Position numbers and translations under genes: made by a program
The notes under the pieces: generated by a model
What the model saw: the letters and a program-made list of their open reading frames with translations, nothing else
Told to the model about the DNA's origin: nothing
Databases searched by the model: none
Source of the DNA: Rugosibacter sp.
GTDB lineage: Bacteria; Pseudomonadota; Gammaproteobacteria; Burkholderiales; Rhodocyclaceae
Direction: 5' to 3'
Assembly (NCBI GenBank): GCA_004322535.1
Contig: SCUZ01000075.1
Span: forward strand, 1 to 64,000
Length of the DNA: 64,000 nucleotides
Shown here: positions 38,650-46,186 of the stretch, piece after piece
Layout of the letters: each line of letters begins with the position of its first letter
Position numbering within the stretch: position 1 is the first letter of the stretch

Positions 38650-41064
38650 ATGTCTGATCTGACTGCTTCTTCTGTGGAAAAGCAAACTATTCCACTGCTA
38701 CCTTTGCGCGATGTGGTAGTTTTTCCGCATATGGTGATACCGCTGTTTGTTGGGCGGCCAAAATCTATAACTGCACTTGAAACTGCCATGGAGGGAGGGA
38801 AGAGTATCCTTTTGGTGGCACAAAAACATGCAGCCAAGGATGAGCCTGCACCTGAGGATATGTACGAAATCGGGTGCGTTGCCAACATTCTGCAGATGCT
38901 GAAGCTCCCTGATGGAACCGTTAAAGTATTGGTCGAAGGTGTTGAGCGGGCGCGAGTTTTAACTGTGGAAGATAAAGGCGATTTATTTACCGCTGAAATT
39001 ACAGTCATTACTGGCGAAGATGTTGCAAGCCATGAAGTTGAAGCCATGCGCCGTACTGTGCTTGCCCAGTTCGATCAATACGTCAAGCTTAATAAAAAAA
39101 TCCCTCCTGAGGTGCTGACTTCGTTGGCTGGGATTGATGAAGGAGGGCGTCTGGCAGATACTATTGCGGCCCATTTGCCTTTGAAACTCGAACAAAAGCA
39201 AGAGGTTCTCGAAGCTATTGGCGTTGCAGATCGTCTGGAGAGGCTTCTTGGGCAACTAGAAACCGAGTTGGATATTCTGCAAGTGGAAAAGCGGATTCGT
39301 GGTCGCGTCAAGCGACAGATGGAGAAGAGTCAGCGTGAATACTATTTGAATGAGCAGGCTAAGGCGATTCAGAAAGAGCTCGGTGAAGGTGAAGAAGGTG
39401 CTGACATTGAAGAACTGGAAAAGAAAATAAAGGCAATTGGCATGAGCAAGGAAGGCCTGCTCAAAGCGACAACCGAATTGAAAAAACTCAAGCTCATGTC
39501 GCCGATGTCGGCCGAAGCTTCAGTTGTCAGAAACTATATTGAAACTTTAGTTGGGCTACCTTGGCGTAAAAAGTCACGTATCAGCAAAAACCTTTCTTCA
39601 GCCAAGAAATTGTTGGATAAAGATCATTACGGTCTTGAAAAAGTCAAAGAACGCATTGTTGAGTATTTGGCTGTCCAGCAACGGGTAGATAAAATTAAAG
39701 CGCCTATTTTGTGCCTCGTGGGGCCGCCTGGCGTGGGTAAAACATCGCTGGGGCAATCGATTGCCAAGGCGACTAATCGCAAGTTTGTGCGTATGGCGCT
39801 AGGGGGCGTGCGTGATGAAGCTGAAATTCGTGGGCATAGACGTACCTACATTGGCTCAATGCCGGGCAAGATTTTGCAGAATATGGCCAAAGTAGGTGTC
39901 AAGAACCCATTATTTTTGCTCGACGAAGTCGATAAAATGGGACAGGATTTTCGTGGAGACCCTTCTTCAGCGTTGCTTGAGGTATTAGATCCAGAACAGA
40001 ACCACACGTTTGAAGATCACTATATTGAAGTCGACTTTGATCTGTCCGACGTGATGTTTGTCGCAACAGCCAATACACTCAATATCCCGAATGCTTTGCT
40101 GGATCGTATGGAGGTGATTCGGCTGTCTGGCTATACCGAAGACGAGAAAGTAAGCATTGCCATGCGTTACCTGTTGTCAAAGCAGATCAAAAACAACGGT
40201 ATCAAGCCAACAGAAATGGTGGTTACCGAAGATGCTGTCCGCGATATTGTGCGTTATTACACACGTGAGGCGGGGGTTCGTTCTTTGGAGCGCGAAATAT
40301 CCAAAATTTGCCGAAAAGTTGTGAAATCGTTAGTTATGAAGCCACGTAAAAATAAAATTGTGGTGAATGCTAAAAATCTCGATAAATTTCTTGGAGTGCG
40401 TCCATACAGTTTTGGTATGGCAGAGAAAGAAAATCAGGTGGGACAGGTTACTGGTCTGGCTTGGACAGAGGTGGGTGGCGAGTTACTCACCATAGAATCG
40501 ATAGTTTTGCCGGGTAAAGGTAAAACTATGACAACAGGCACGCTTGGTGATGTGATGCAGGAATCGATTCAAGCGGCGCTTTCTGTTGTTAGAAAGCGTA
40601 GCAAACAGTTGGGGATCCCAGAAGATTTCTATCAGAAGAGTGATCTTCATATTCATATGCCTGAAGGTGCTACGCCGAAAGACGGGCCAAGTGCTGGTGC
40701 GGCAATTTGTACTGCCTTGGTTTCCTCTCTAACAGGTATTCCTGTTCGCGCTGATGTGGCAATGACTGGAGAAATTACCCTGCGTGGCGAAATTTTGCCT
40801 ATTGGTGGCCTGAAGGAGAAATTGCTCGCTGCGGTGCGTGGAGGAATACGCTTGGCTTTAATTCCTGAAGAAAATGTTAAAGATTTAGCCGAAATTCCTG
40901 ACACCATCAAAAATCGTATTGAAATTCAGCCAGTAAGATGGATCGATAAGGTTCTTGAGTTAGCTCTAGAAAGGGTGCCTGAACCATTGCCAGACTCACC
41001 CATAGTGCCCGCAGAAACTGTCCCCATTGTAGAAGTTGGAGCAAATACCGTTTTGACGCACTGA
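38650..41064 (+). CDS. lon: ATP-dependent protease Lon
   Basis: 804-residue AAA+ protease. The N-terminal substrate domain (PLLPLRDVVVFPHMVIPLFVG) is followed by a coiled-coil and the ATPase with Walker A GPPGVGKTSLGQ and Walker B LFLLDEVDKM. The C-terminal protease has the Ser in PKDGPSAGAAI and the catalytic Lys in IGGLKEKLLAA. AAGGA is 7 nt before the second ATG of ATGATG (38650). In E. coli hupB and ppiD follow; here tRNA-Val and an inserted element come first. Confidence 0.97.
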   Translation: MSDLTASSVEKQTIPLLPLRDVVVFPHMVIPLFVGRPKSITALETAMEGGKSILLVAQKHAAKDEPAPEDMYEIGCVANILQMLKLPDGTVKVLVEGVERARVLTVEDKGDLFTAEITVITGEDVASHEVEAMRRTVLAQFDQYVKLNKKIPPEVLTSLAGIDEGGRLADTIAAHLPLKLEQKQEVLEAIGVADRLERLLGQLETELDILQVEKRIRGRVKRQMEKSQREYYLNEQAKAIQKELGEGEEGADIEELEKKIKAIGMSKEGLLKATTELKKLKLMSPMSAEASVVRNYIETLVGLPWRKKSRISKNLSSAKKLLDKDHYGLEKVKERIVEYLAVQQRVDKIKAPILCLVGPPGVGKTSLGQSIAKATNRKFVRMALGGVRDEAEIRGHRRTYIGSMPGKILQNMAKVGVKNPLFLLDEVDKMGQDFRGDPSSALLEVLDPEQNHTFEDHYIEVDFDLSDVMFVATANTLNIPNALLDRMEVIRLSGYTEDEKVSIAMRYLLSKQIKNNGIKPTEMVVTEDAVRDIVRYYTREAGVRSLEREISKICRKVVKSLVMKPRKNKIVVNAKNLDKFLGVRPYSFGMAEKENQVGQVTGLAWTEVGGELLTIESIVLPGKGKTMTTGTLGDVMQESIQAALSVVRKRSKQLGIPEDFYQKSDLHIHMPEGATPKDGPSAGAAICTALVSSLTGIPVRADVAMTGEITLRGEILPIGGLKEKLLAAVRGGIRLALIPEENVKDLAEIPDTIKNRIEIQPVRWIDKVLELALERVPEPLPDSPIVPAETVPIVEVGANTVLTH

Positions 41065-41124
41065 TTGTCAGTGTAAAATGGTAGAATCTTTGCCTGATTC
41101 ATAGCAAGTAGCTGTTGTTATAGT

Positions 41125-41197
41125 GGGTGCTTAGCTCAGTTGGTAGAGCGTCGCCCTTACAAGGCGAATGTCGGCGGTTCGAACCCGTCAGCACCCA
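41125..41197 (+). tRNA. tRNA-Val (anticodon UAC), integration site
   Basis: Acceptor GGGTGCT/AGCACCC, anticodon stem TCGCC/GGCGA with loop CTTACAA giving UAC. After the discriminator A the sequence is CCG, not CCA, so the encoded CCA end has been altered by the integrated element; CCA must be completed by the nucleotidyltransferase. An integrase gene follows 165 nt on. Confidence 0.93.
41176..41195 (+). repeat. attL core in tRNA-Val 3' end
   Basis: GGTTCGAACCCGTCAGCACC, the T-arm and acceptor end of the tRNA. It recurs with one mismatch at 44176-44195, about 3.0 kb away in the same orientation. Confidence 0.85.
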
Positions 41198-41225
41198 CCG
41201 GTTTATAGTCCAAAGTAGTCCAAAG

Positions 41226-41267
41226 AAGGCCGGAAATCCTAGTAGTAGCAAGGTTTCTGGCCTTTTT
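41226..41267 (+). terminator. terminator between tRNA-Val and int
   Basis: AAGGCCGGAAATCC and GGTTTCTGGCCTT form an imperfect stem followed by a T-run. It would stop tRNA-Val transcription before int and was brought in by the element. Confidence 0.72.
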
Positions 41268-41304
41268 TACATCCAGGGTAGTCCGATTCGGGGTATTGCA
41301 ATCC

Positions 41305-41363
41305 GACGGTAAATGACGGTAACCTTGACGGTAGTTAGTTACCGTCAACAGGAGTTACCGTCA
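41305..41363 (+). promoter_or_regulatory. operator-like array of five GACGGTAA/TTACCGTC boxes before int
   Basis: GACGGTA occurs in direct orientation at 41305, 41315 and 41326, and inverted (TTACCGTC) at 41339 and 41355. The last box overlaps the spacing between the int ribosome binding site (GGAG) and its ATG at 41363. Likely binding sites for AlpA or for the integrase arm domain. Confidence 0.6.
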
Positions 41364-42577
41364 TGGCGCTTACCGATACAGCGATTAGAAACGCAAAGCC
41401 GCAAGTTAAATCCATCAAGCTATCCGATGCCGATGGCCTCTATTTGCTACTTAATCCGAACCGTTCCAAATGGTGGCGGCTTGATTACCGCTTTGAAGGC
41501 AAACGCAAAACGCTCTCGATGGGGGTCTACCCTGATGTGTCGCTCAAACTGGCGCGTGAGAGGTGCAGAGAGGCTCGATCACTTTTGGCTGTTGGCACTG
41601 ATCCAGGAGAGCAGCGCAAAGCCGAGAGACAAGCTAAATCCGAAGCAGGAAGCAATACATTTGAAGCTCTAGCCCGCGAATGGATGGCGACACGCGGCAA
41701 AGAATGGACTGAAAGCTACGCCAGCAAAACCAAATCCGCTTTAGAACGTAATGCTTTTCCCGCCATTGGCAGGAAGCCAATCACTGAAATTACAGCTCCT
41801 GATGTTCTTGCCATGCTGAGAGCAATTGAGAGTCGCGGTATTGTGGATATGGCGCATCGCATTCAACAACATTGCGGCGCAATTTTTCGTTATGCCATTG
41901 CAACGGGGCGGGCGATAAATGATCCAGTACCCAGTCTAAAAGGTGCGTTATCGACTGTCAGACAGGAACACTATGCTGCCTTGACTGATCCCATCGAGTT
42001 TGCCCAGCTGCTGCGCGATATTGAAGGTTACCGAGGCGAGGCAACAACAAAGGCTGCCATGCAACTATTGGCGCTCACTTTTCAGCGTACCAAAGAAGTT
42101 CGGTTTGCCGAATGGGCGCAGTTTGACCTGGAAGCGGGACTCTGGCGTATTCCTGCCGAGATTATGAAAATGCGCGAGGCGCATATCGTGCCGCTCTCTA
42201 CGCAAGCTATCAAAGTTCTTAACCGCATGCAGGCAATCACGGGCGGGGGGCGGCTAGTTCTTCCGTCGTCGACAAGCCGTGAGCGCCCTATTAGCGAAAA
42301 TACCGTGGTTTATGCATTGGCGCGAATGGGCTATAAAGGACGTATGACCGGACATGGTTTTCGGTCTGTCGCATCAACCTTGTTAAATGAACAAGGCTTT
42401 CGTTCTGACCTTATCGAACGCCAGTTAGCCCATTCGGAAAAGAATTCAGTACGAGCTGCATACAACCGCGCAGAGTATCTACCTGAACGCAAAAAGATGA
42501 TGCAGGAATGGGCCAACTATCTTGACAAACTCAAGGTCGGTGCCGAAGTAATATCGTTACGCAGCCAAGCAACTTAA
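41363..42577 (+). CDS. int: tyrosine-type site-specific integrase (P4-like, DUF4102 N-terminus)
   Basis: 404 residues. An N-terminal arm-binding domain of the DUF4102 type (residues about 1-90, LTDTAIRNAKP...KTLSMGVYPDVSLKLAR) is followed by a core-binding domain and the catalytic domain. Catalytic residues are Arg242 (TFQRTKEV), His331 and Arg334 (HGFR), His357 (LAHSEKNSVRAAYN) and Tyr367. All are present, so it should be active. GGAG lies 8 nt before ATG 41363. Confidence 0.95.
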   Translation: MALTDTAIRNAKPQVKSIKLSDADGLYLLLNPNRSKWWRLDYRFEGKRKTLSMGVYPDVSLKLARERCREARSLLAVGTDPGEQRKAERQAKSEAGSNTFEALAREWMATRGKEWTESYASKTKSALERNAFPAIGRKPITEITAPDVLAMLRAIESRGIVDMAHRIQQHCGAIFRYAIATGRAINDPVPSLKGALSTVRQEHYAALTDPIEFAQLLRDIEGYRGEATTKAAMQLLALTFQRTKEVRFAEWAQFDLEAGLWRIPAEIMKMREAHIVPLSTQAIKVLNRMQAITGGGRLVLPSSTSRERPISENTVVYALARMGYKGRMTGHGFRSVASTLLNEQGFRSDLIERQLAHSEKNSVRAAYNRAEYLPERKKMMQEWANYLDKLKVGAEVISLRSQAT

Positions 42578-42581
42578 GCGG

Positions 42582-42899
42582 CTAGATATCATTATTTAGA
42601 AATGTCACTGTAGTGCGTGAAAATCTGTCTTGGTAGTACAGCATTATCTCGACTTTGCTATTCGGCCATCTCCACCTCCAGATTCTCCGTTCCTCATTTG
42701 CAAATGAAGCGGGGCCGTACACTTTCAATAGTGCTGATTTTAGTAGCTCAAGATTTGGCTGACCATCAAACCACGCGCTACCACTGTAGAACCTCTGATA
42801 GGTATCCAATATGACTGGGAGGACATCGAAGAACTGGTGTTCTTCCGCCAACAAGAGATCGTACCTCGCACGCTCGAAGAAGCTCTGAAACTGTGCCAT
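42582..42899 (-). CDS. unknown protein, sole non-mobility gene of the element
   Basis: 105 residues from ATG 42899 (136 if the GTG at 42992 is used). It begins MAQFQSFFERARYDLLLAEEHQFFD and ends with an aromatic and beta-rich stretch (WRWRWPNSKVEIMLYY...TVTFLNNDI). I recognise no family. It is convergent with int (4-nt gap) and divergent from rep. As the only gene without an integration or replication role it may be cargo, for example defence or host interference; that is a guess from position. Confidence 0.6.
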   Translation of the reverse strand: MAQFQSFFERARYDLLLAEEHQFFDVLPVILDTYQRFYSGSAWFDGQPNLELLKSALLKVYGPASFANEERRIWRWRWPNSKVEIMLYYQDRFSRTTVTFLNNDI

Positions 42900-42978
42900 G
42901 AAGACTTTTTCTTTCCGCCTCGATACGTTCGACTGAGAGGGAAGGTGGTCATGAACCTGTTCTCGGAGGAAGACGACA

Positions 42979-43833
42979 ATGTCTGACTCCACGGATCAAG
43001 CATCCCAATTAACGAAATCGGGCGTGCAAGTAGCTCCGCCCGCCCCACGCGCGCAGCGCGGGGCCGGACGGGGCGGCGCAGCCGCCTATAGACTTGACAA
43101 AAGGACATATCTCGACAAAGAACAGGGAAGATATAAGATCATTCTGAGAGACTATGGCGGCGGTTTATGCGAAGTCGGCTGGTCATTCGTCCCCAACCTC
43201 TTACCCACTAAAGCAGGTCGGGGAAATTCGGAACAACGACAGCAGCACGAAGACCGTGCCGTGCGTCGCGCCCGTTCCCGGTTGCGCCAGTTAATCCTCT
43301 CGGCGCAAGCTGACCATCTGCTGACCCTGACCTATCGGGAGAACGTCACCGACTACAAGCAAGCCAGCAATGACTTGAGTGCGTTTATTCGCCTTGTCAG
43401 GACATATCTGCCCAAGTGGGTGTTTATCACCGTCCCGGAGCGGCAGAAGCGCGGGGCATGGCATTGGCATCTGGCCGTAGTCGGACGGCAAGACGTTGAT
43501 CTCCTGCGCCGCTGCTGGCGGCATGTCGTGGATGAAGGCAATATCGACGTGCAAAAACCCAGGCGCGGCAAGAATCGGCGCCTGGGCATTGTGGCTTATT
43601 TATCCAAGTACCTGGCCAAGGGATTCGCCGAGAACGACCGAGAACTGAATGGCCATCGCTACCGCGCCTCGCTTGGCATTCAAGTGCCAGGCGAACTCGT
43701 TGAAATTCCCGAACACTTGCGCGGGGAAGTTTCCGCGTATGTATTGGCTCAATTGCGTGAACGGGCGGGACATGTCGGTTTCGTTTGGGTCGATACCCAC
43801 ATCATGGCGGGCTGGGCCTGCTCTTGGGGGTAA
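42979..43833 (+). CDS. HUH-endonuclease rolling-circle replication initiator
   Basis: 284 residues. Motif 1 LLTLTYREN (residues 114-122), the metal-binding HUH motif HWH at 162-164 (GAWHWHLAVVG), and a two-tyrosine motif Tyr207-x3-Tyr211 in AYLSKYLAKG. YxxKYxxK is the arrangement of the phiX174 A / P2 A type replication proteins. The N-terminal 36 residues are Pro/Ala/Gly-rich and probably disordered. GGAGGA lies about 10 nt before the ATG. It should nick an origin on the excised circle; the hairpin at 44093-44129 is one candidate site. Confidence 0.85.
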   Translation: MSDSTDQASQLTKSGVQVAPPAPRAQRGAGRGGAAAYRLDKRTYLDKEQGRYKIILRDYGGGLCEVGWSFVPNLLPTKAGRGNSEQRQQHEDRAVRRARSRLRQLILSAQADHLLTLTYRENVTDYKQASNDLSAFIRLVRTYLPKWVFITVPERQKRGAWHWHLAVVGRQDVDLLRRCWRHVVDEGNIDVQKPRRGKNRRLGIVAYLSKYLAKGFAENDRELNGHRYRASLGIQVPGELVEIPEHLRGEVSAYVLAQLRERAGHVGFVWVDTHIMAGWACSWG

Positions 43834-43836
43834 GCC

Positions 43837-44070
43837 ATGTATTCACTACCTGAAACGGGCTACCTACGCCTTCCACAGATCATCGGCAACGCAAAAGTTA
43901 ATCCGCCGATTCCGGCGCTGATTCCTGTCAGCAAATCGACTTGGTGGGCGGGGGTTAAGTCGGGGCGCTATCCGCAGCCGGTGCGAACGCTCGGAGTGCG
44001 TATTACAGCATGGCGGGTTGAGGATATTCGCAGCCTGATACAATGTGCCGCCTGGCATAATCAAGCCTGA
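43837..44070 (+). CDS. alpA: AlpA-family transcriptional regulator / excisionase
   Basis: 77 residues, 3 nt after rep. GYLRLPQIIG, then PPIPALIPVSKSTWWAGVKSG and a helix ending AWRVEDIRSLI form the winged helix-turn-helix of AlpA proteins, which control integrase expression and excision in P4-like elements. A GGGTAAG overlapping the rep stop acts as ribosome binding site. Likely binds the GACGGTAA boxes before int, which is an inference. Confidence 0.88.
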   Translation: MYSLPETGYLRLPQIIGNAKVNPPIPALIPVSKSTWWAGVKSGRYPQPVRTLGVRITAWRVEDIRSLIQCAAWHNQA

Positions 44071-44092
44071 TGTGATGTAAAATTATCGACAG

Positions 44093-44129
44093 TACAGTTA
44101 TCTTGCCAGTAACTTTGGCGGTAACTGTA
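44093..44129 (+). repeat. inverted repeat near the right end of the element
   Basis: TACAGTTA and TAACTGTA enclose a second pair GCCA/TGGC, so the stretch can fold into a bulged hairpin. It includes GGCGGTAAC, one base off the int-side boxes. Candidate Rep nick site, arm site or operator. Confidence 0.5.
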
Positions 44130-44175
44130 AAGTTCGAATTCTTTAATTTGTGTGTACAAGGGTGTTACGGGCTAT

Positions 44176-44195
44176 GGTTCTAACCCGTCAGCACC
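44176..44195 (+). repeat. attR core
   Basis: GGTTCTAACCCGTCAGCACC, 19 of 20 identical to attL, followed by ATAG instead of CACC. Marks the right boundary of the element. Confidence 0.85.
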
Positions 44196-44202
44196 ATAGA
44201 AT

Positions 44203-44230
44203 AAAGGCGAACTGAAGTTCGCCTTTTTTT
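44203..44230 (+). terminator. original tRNA-Val terminator, now displaced
   Basis: GGCGAACT and AGTTCGCC around a GA loop, with A- and T-runs. It lies right after attR, so before integration it would have ended the tRNA-Val transcript. Confidence 0.85.
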
Positions 44231-44248
44231 CATCCGGGGTTTCCAGAT

Positions 44249-46144
44249 ATGCTTGATAGCGTCCGTAACAACAAAAGAATTGTTCAGGGGTTTCTTGTTC
44301 TAATAACAATCCCATTTGCGCTCTGGGGGGTTGAGTCTTACATTCAAAATAGTGTAAGCGGGGATGAGGTAGCTACAGTGGGTAAGGTTAAAATTTCCCA
44401 GCAAGAATTTGTTTCTGCATTGAACCAACAGCAGGAACGCTTGCGTGTTCGATCCGGCGGTAACTTTGACTCTGCATTGTTTGATACGCCGCAAGTCCGT
44501 CGGCAGTTGCTGGAATCCCTGATTACCAGGAAGCTATTAACGCAGCAAGTAAGAAAAGCTCAGCTTACCGTGAGCGATGGGGCGCTAGTAAACGCTATCG
44601 CGAGCATCCCTGAGTTTCAGGAAAATAATCAATTTTCCAAGAGCAGCTACGAAACTGCTCTCTCATCGCAGGGCCTAAATAAAGAGCTGTTTGAAGCGCG
44701 CATGAGGCAGGACCTTGCAGTGCAACAGCTTGTTTTGCCAATTGCCGCAGCAAGTATTCCTGGCGTTACGCCGACAGGTCGTTGGTTGTCGATAAAGCTA
44801 GAGCAGCGTGACGTTGTTGAGGCTCAGGTCCCGTCCGCCGACTATATTAATCAAGTGAAATTGTCCACTGATGCAGTAAAGAAATATTATGCTGAGCATG
44901 CCAAGGAATTTGAGCTACCGGAGCAAGTTCGTGCAGAGTTTTTAGTACTGAGTACGAATGCGTTGTTGACGCAACTATCCGTTAGTGAGGAAGAAGTCAG
45001 GGCTCGTTACACCGCAGATATTAATCGTTATAAAGAAACTGAATCACGTCGGGCAAGCCATATTCTGATCGCCGTGGCTAAAAATGCGCCTACGGCTGAA
45101 GTCACGAGTGCTAAGGCTAAAGCAGAGGATTTGCTGGCTAAGCTCAGTAAAACCCCTGGCAGTTTTGCGGCGTTAGCCAAAGAATATTCTAAAGACACTC
45201 AATCAGCAGACAAAGGCGGGGATTTGGGCTGGTTTGGCCGTGGCCTGATGACAAAACCATTTGAAGATGCCGTGTTTGAATTGAAAGAGGGGGCTACATC
45301 TCGCGCAATTCGCACAGACTTTGGGTTTCATATTATTCGCGTTACCGGTGTAAAGCCGGAACATGTTAAGTCTTTTGATGAAGTAAAACTTACCATTGCT
45401 GATGAACTCAAGCGCGAATTAGGCGCTAAGCGATATGCTGAAGCAGCAGAACCATTCGGTAATTTGGTCTATGAACAGCCAGATAGCTTGACTCCCGCGG
45501 CAGAAAAATGGAAGCTGCCGATTCAGCAGACAGGTTGGCTTTCAAAATCAGATAAGTTGCCTTTCCCGCTAAATAATAAAAAGTTGGCTGATGCTTTGTT
45601 TGGTGAGGATGCAGTTAAGAAAAAGCACAACACCGAAGCCGTGGAAGTTTCTCCCGGTACGCTTGTTGCGGCACGAGTGCTGGAATATAAATCCGCTGCT
45701 TTGCAAGATTTTGCTGCTGTTAAAGAAAAGATTGAAAATGAGTTGATCCATGAAGCGGCACTTAAGTTAGCCATAAAAGATGGTGAAGACAAATTGTCCC
45801 GCTTGATGAAAGGCGAAGCGGTCGATATGAAATGGTCAACGTCGAAGACTTTGAGTCAGAGCAATGCACATGATCTTCCCTCACAGGCTTTGCAAGCGAT
45901 TTTCAAGGCAAGAGCCGATAAGTTACCGGCTTATGTTGGCCTTACTTCACACAATAATGGCTATGTTGTCTATCGTATTACCGCATTAAAAACTGCTAGA
46001 CCAAGTCAAGAGGATTCGGAGAGTCATAAGCTTTTAGAGCGTTATGATCAGTCAGTGACCGAAGAGGAAGTCGCTGCGTGGATGGGGACTTTAAGAGAAC
46101 AATTTCCAGTAGAAATTAAAAAGTCGGCGCTGGAGAAACGCTAA
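44249..46144 (+). CDS. ppiD: periplasmic folding chaperone / peptidyl-prolyl isomerase
   Basis: 631 residues, anchored by one N-terminal membrane helix (residues about 10-30, RIVQGFLVLITIPFALWGV) with the rest in the periplasm. A SurA-like N-domain (about 35-180) is followed by a parvulin domain (about 265-360; SRRASHILIAV, GGDLGWFGRG, FGFHIIRVTG) and a C-domain. Helps outer membrane protein folding near the translocon. The last codons coincide with a copy of the dispersed repeat, read KKSALEKR, giving this protein its C-terminus. Confidence 0.93.
   Translation: MLDSVRNNKRIVQGFLVLITIPFALWGVESYIQNSVSGDEVATVGKVKISQQEFVSALNQQQERLRVRSGGNFDSALFDTPQVRRQLLESLITRKLLTQQVRKAQLTVSDGALVNAIASIPEFQENNQFSKSSYETALSSQGLNKELFEARMRQDLAVQQLVLPIAAASIPGVTPTGRWLSIKLEQRDVVEAQVPSADYINQVKLSTDAVKKYYAEHAKEFELPEQVRAEFLVLSTNALLTQLSVSEEEVRARYTADINRYKETESRRASHILIAVAKNAPTAEVTSAKAKAEDLLAKLSKTPGSFAALAKEYSKDTQSADKGGDLGWFGRGLMTKPFEDAVFELKEGATSRAIRTDFGFHIIRVTGVKPEHVKSFDEVKLTIADELKRELGAKRYAEAAEPFGNLVYEQPDSLTPAAEKWKLPIQQTGWLSKSDKLPFPLNNKKLADALFGEDAVKKKHNTEAVEVSPGTLVAARVLEYKSAALQDFAAVKEKIENELIHEAALKLAIKDGEDKLSRLMKGEAVDMKWSTSKTLSQSNAHDLPSQALQAIFKARADKLPAYVGLTSHNNGYVVYRITALKTARPSQEDSESHKLLERYDQSVTEEEVAAWMGTLREQFPVEIKKSALEKR
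46118..46141 (+). repeat. dispersed 24-bp repeat, copy 8 (ppiD 3' end)
   Basis: AAAAAGTCGGCGCTGG then AGAAACGC; it runs into the ppiD stop codon. Confidence 0.7.
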
Positions 46145-46186
46145 CCTCATGGCTCCAAGGATTAGCTCATATAATTCTCTTAAGCG

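Larger units (their letters stand above)
41196..44195 (+). mobile_element. 3-kb tRNA-Val integrative element with HUH Rep
   Basis: Bounded by attL (41176-41195) and attR (44176-44195). It contains int, an unknown gene on the minus strand, a HUH rolling-circle Rep gene and an alpA-type regulator gene, with little spare DNA. No conjugation, capsid or transposase genes are present. The lon-ppiD neighbourhood on either side is ordinary chromosome. It is best called a small integrative element or satellite; whether it mobilises, packages with a helper or only replicates by rolling circle cannot be told from the sequence. Confidence 0.85.

Noticed and set aside
41305-41363. CRISPR-like repeats
   Set aside because: Repeats are 8 nt, irregularly spaced and in both orientations, with no spacers or cas genes.
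44176-44195. A second tRNA-Val gene
   Set aside because: Only the T-arm and acceptor end are present; no D-arm or anticodon arm precedes it. It is the attR copy.
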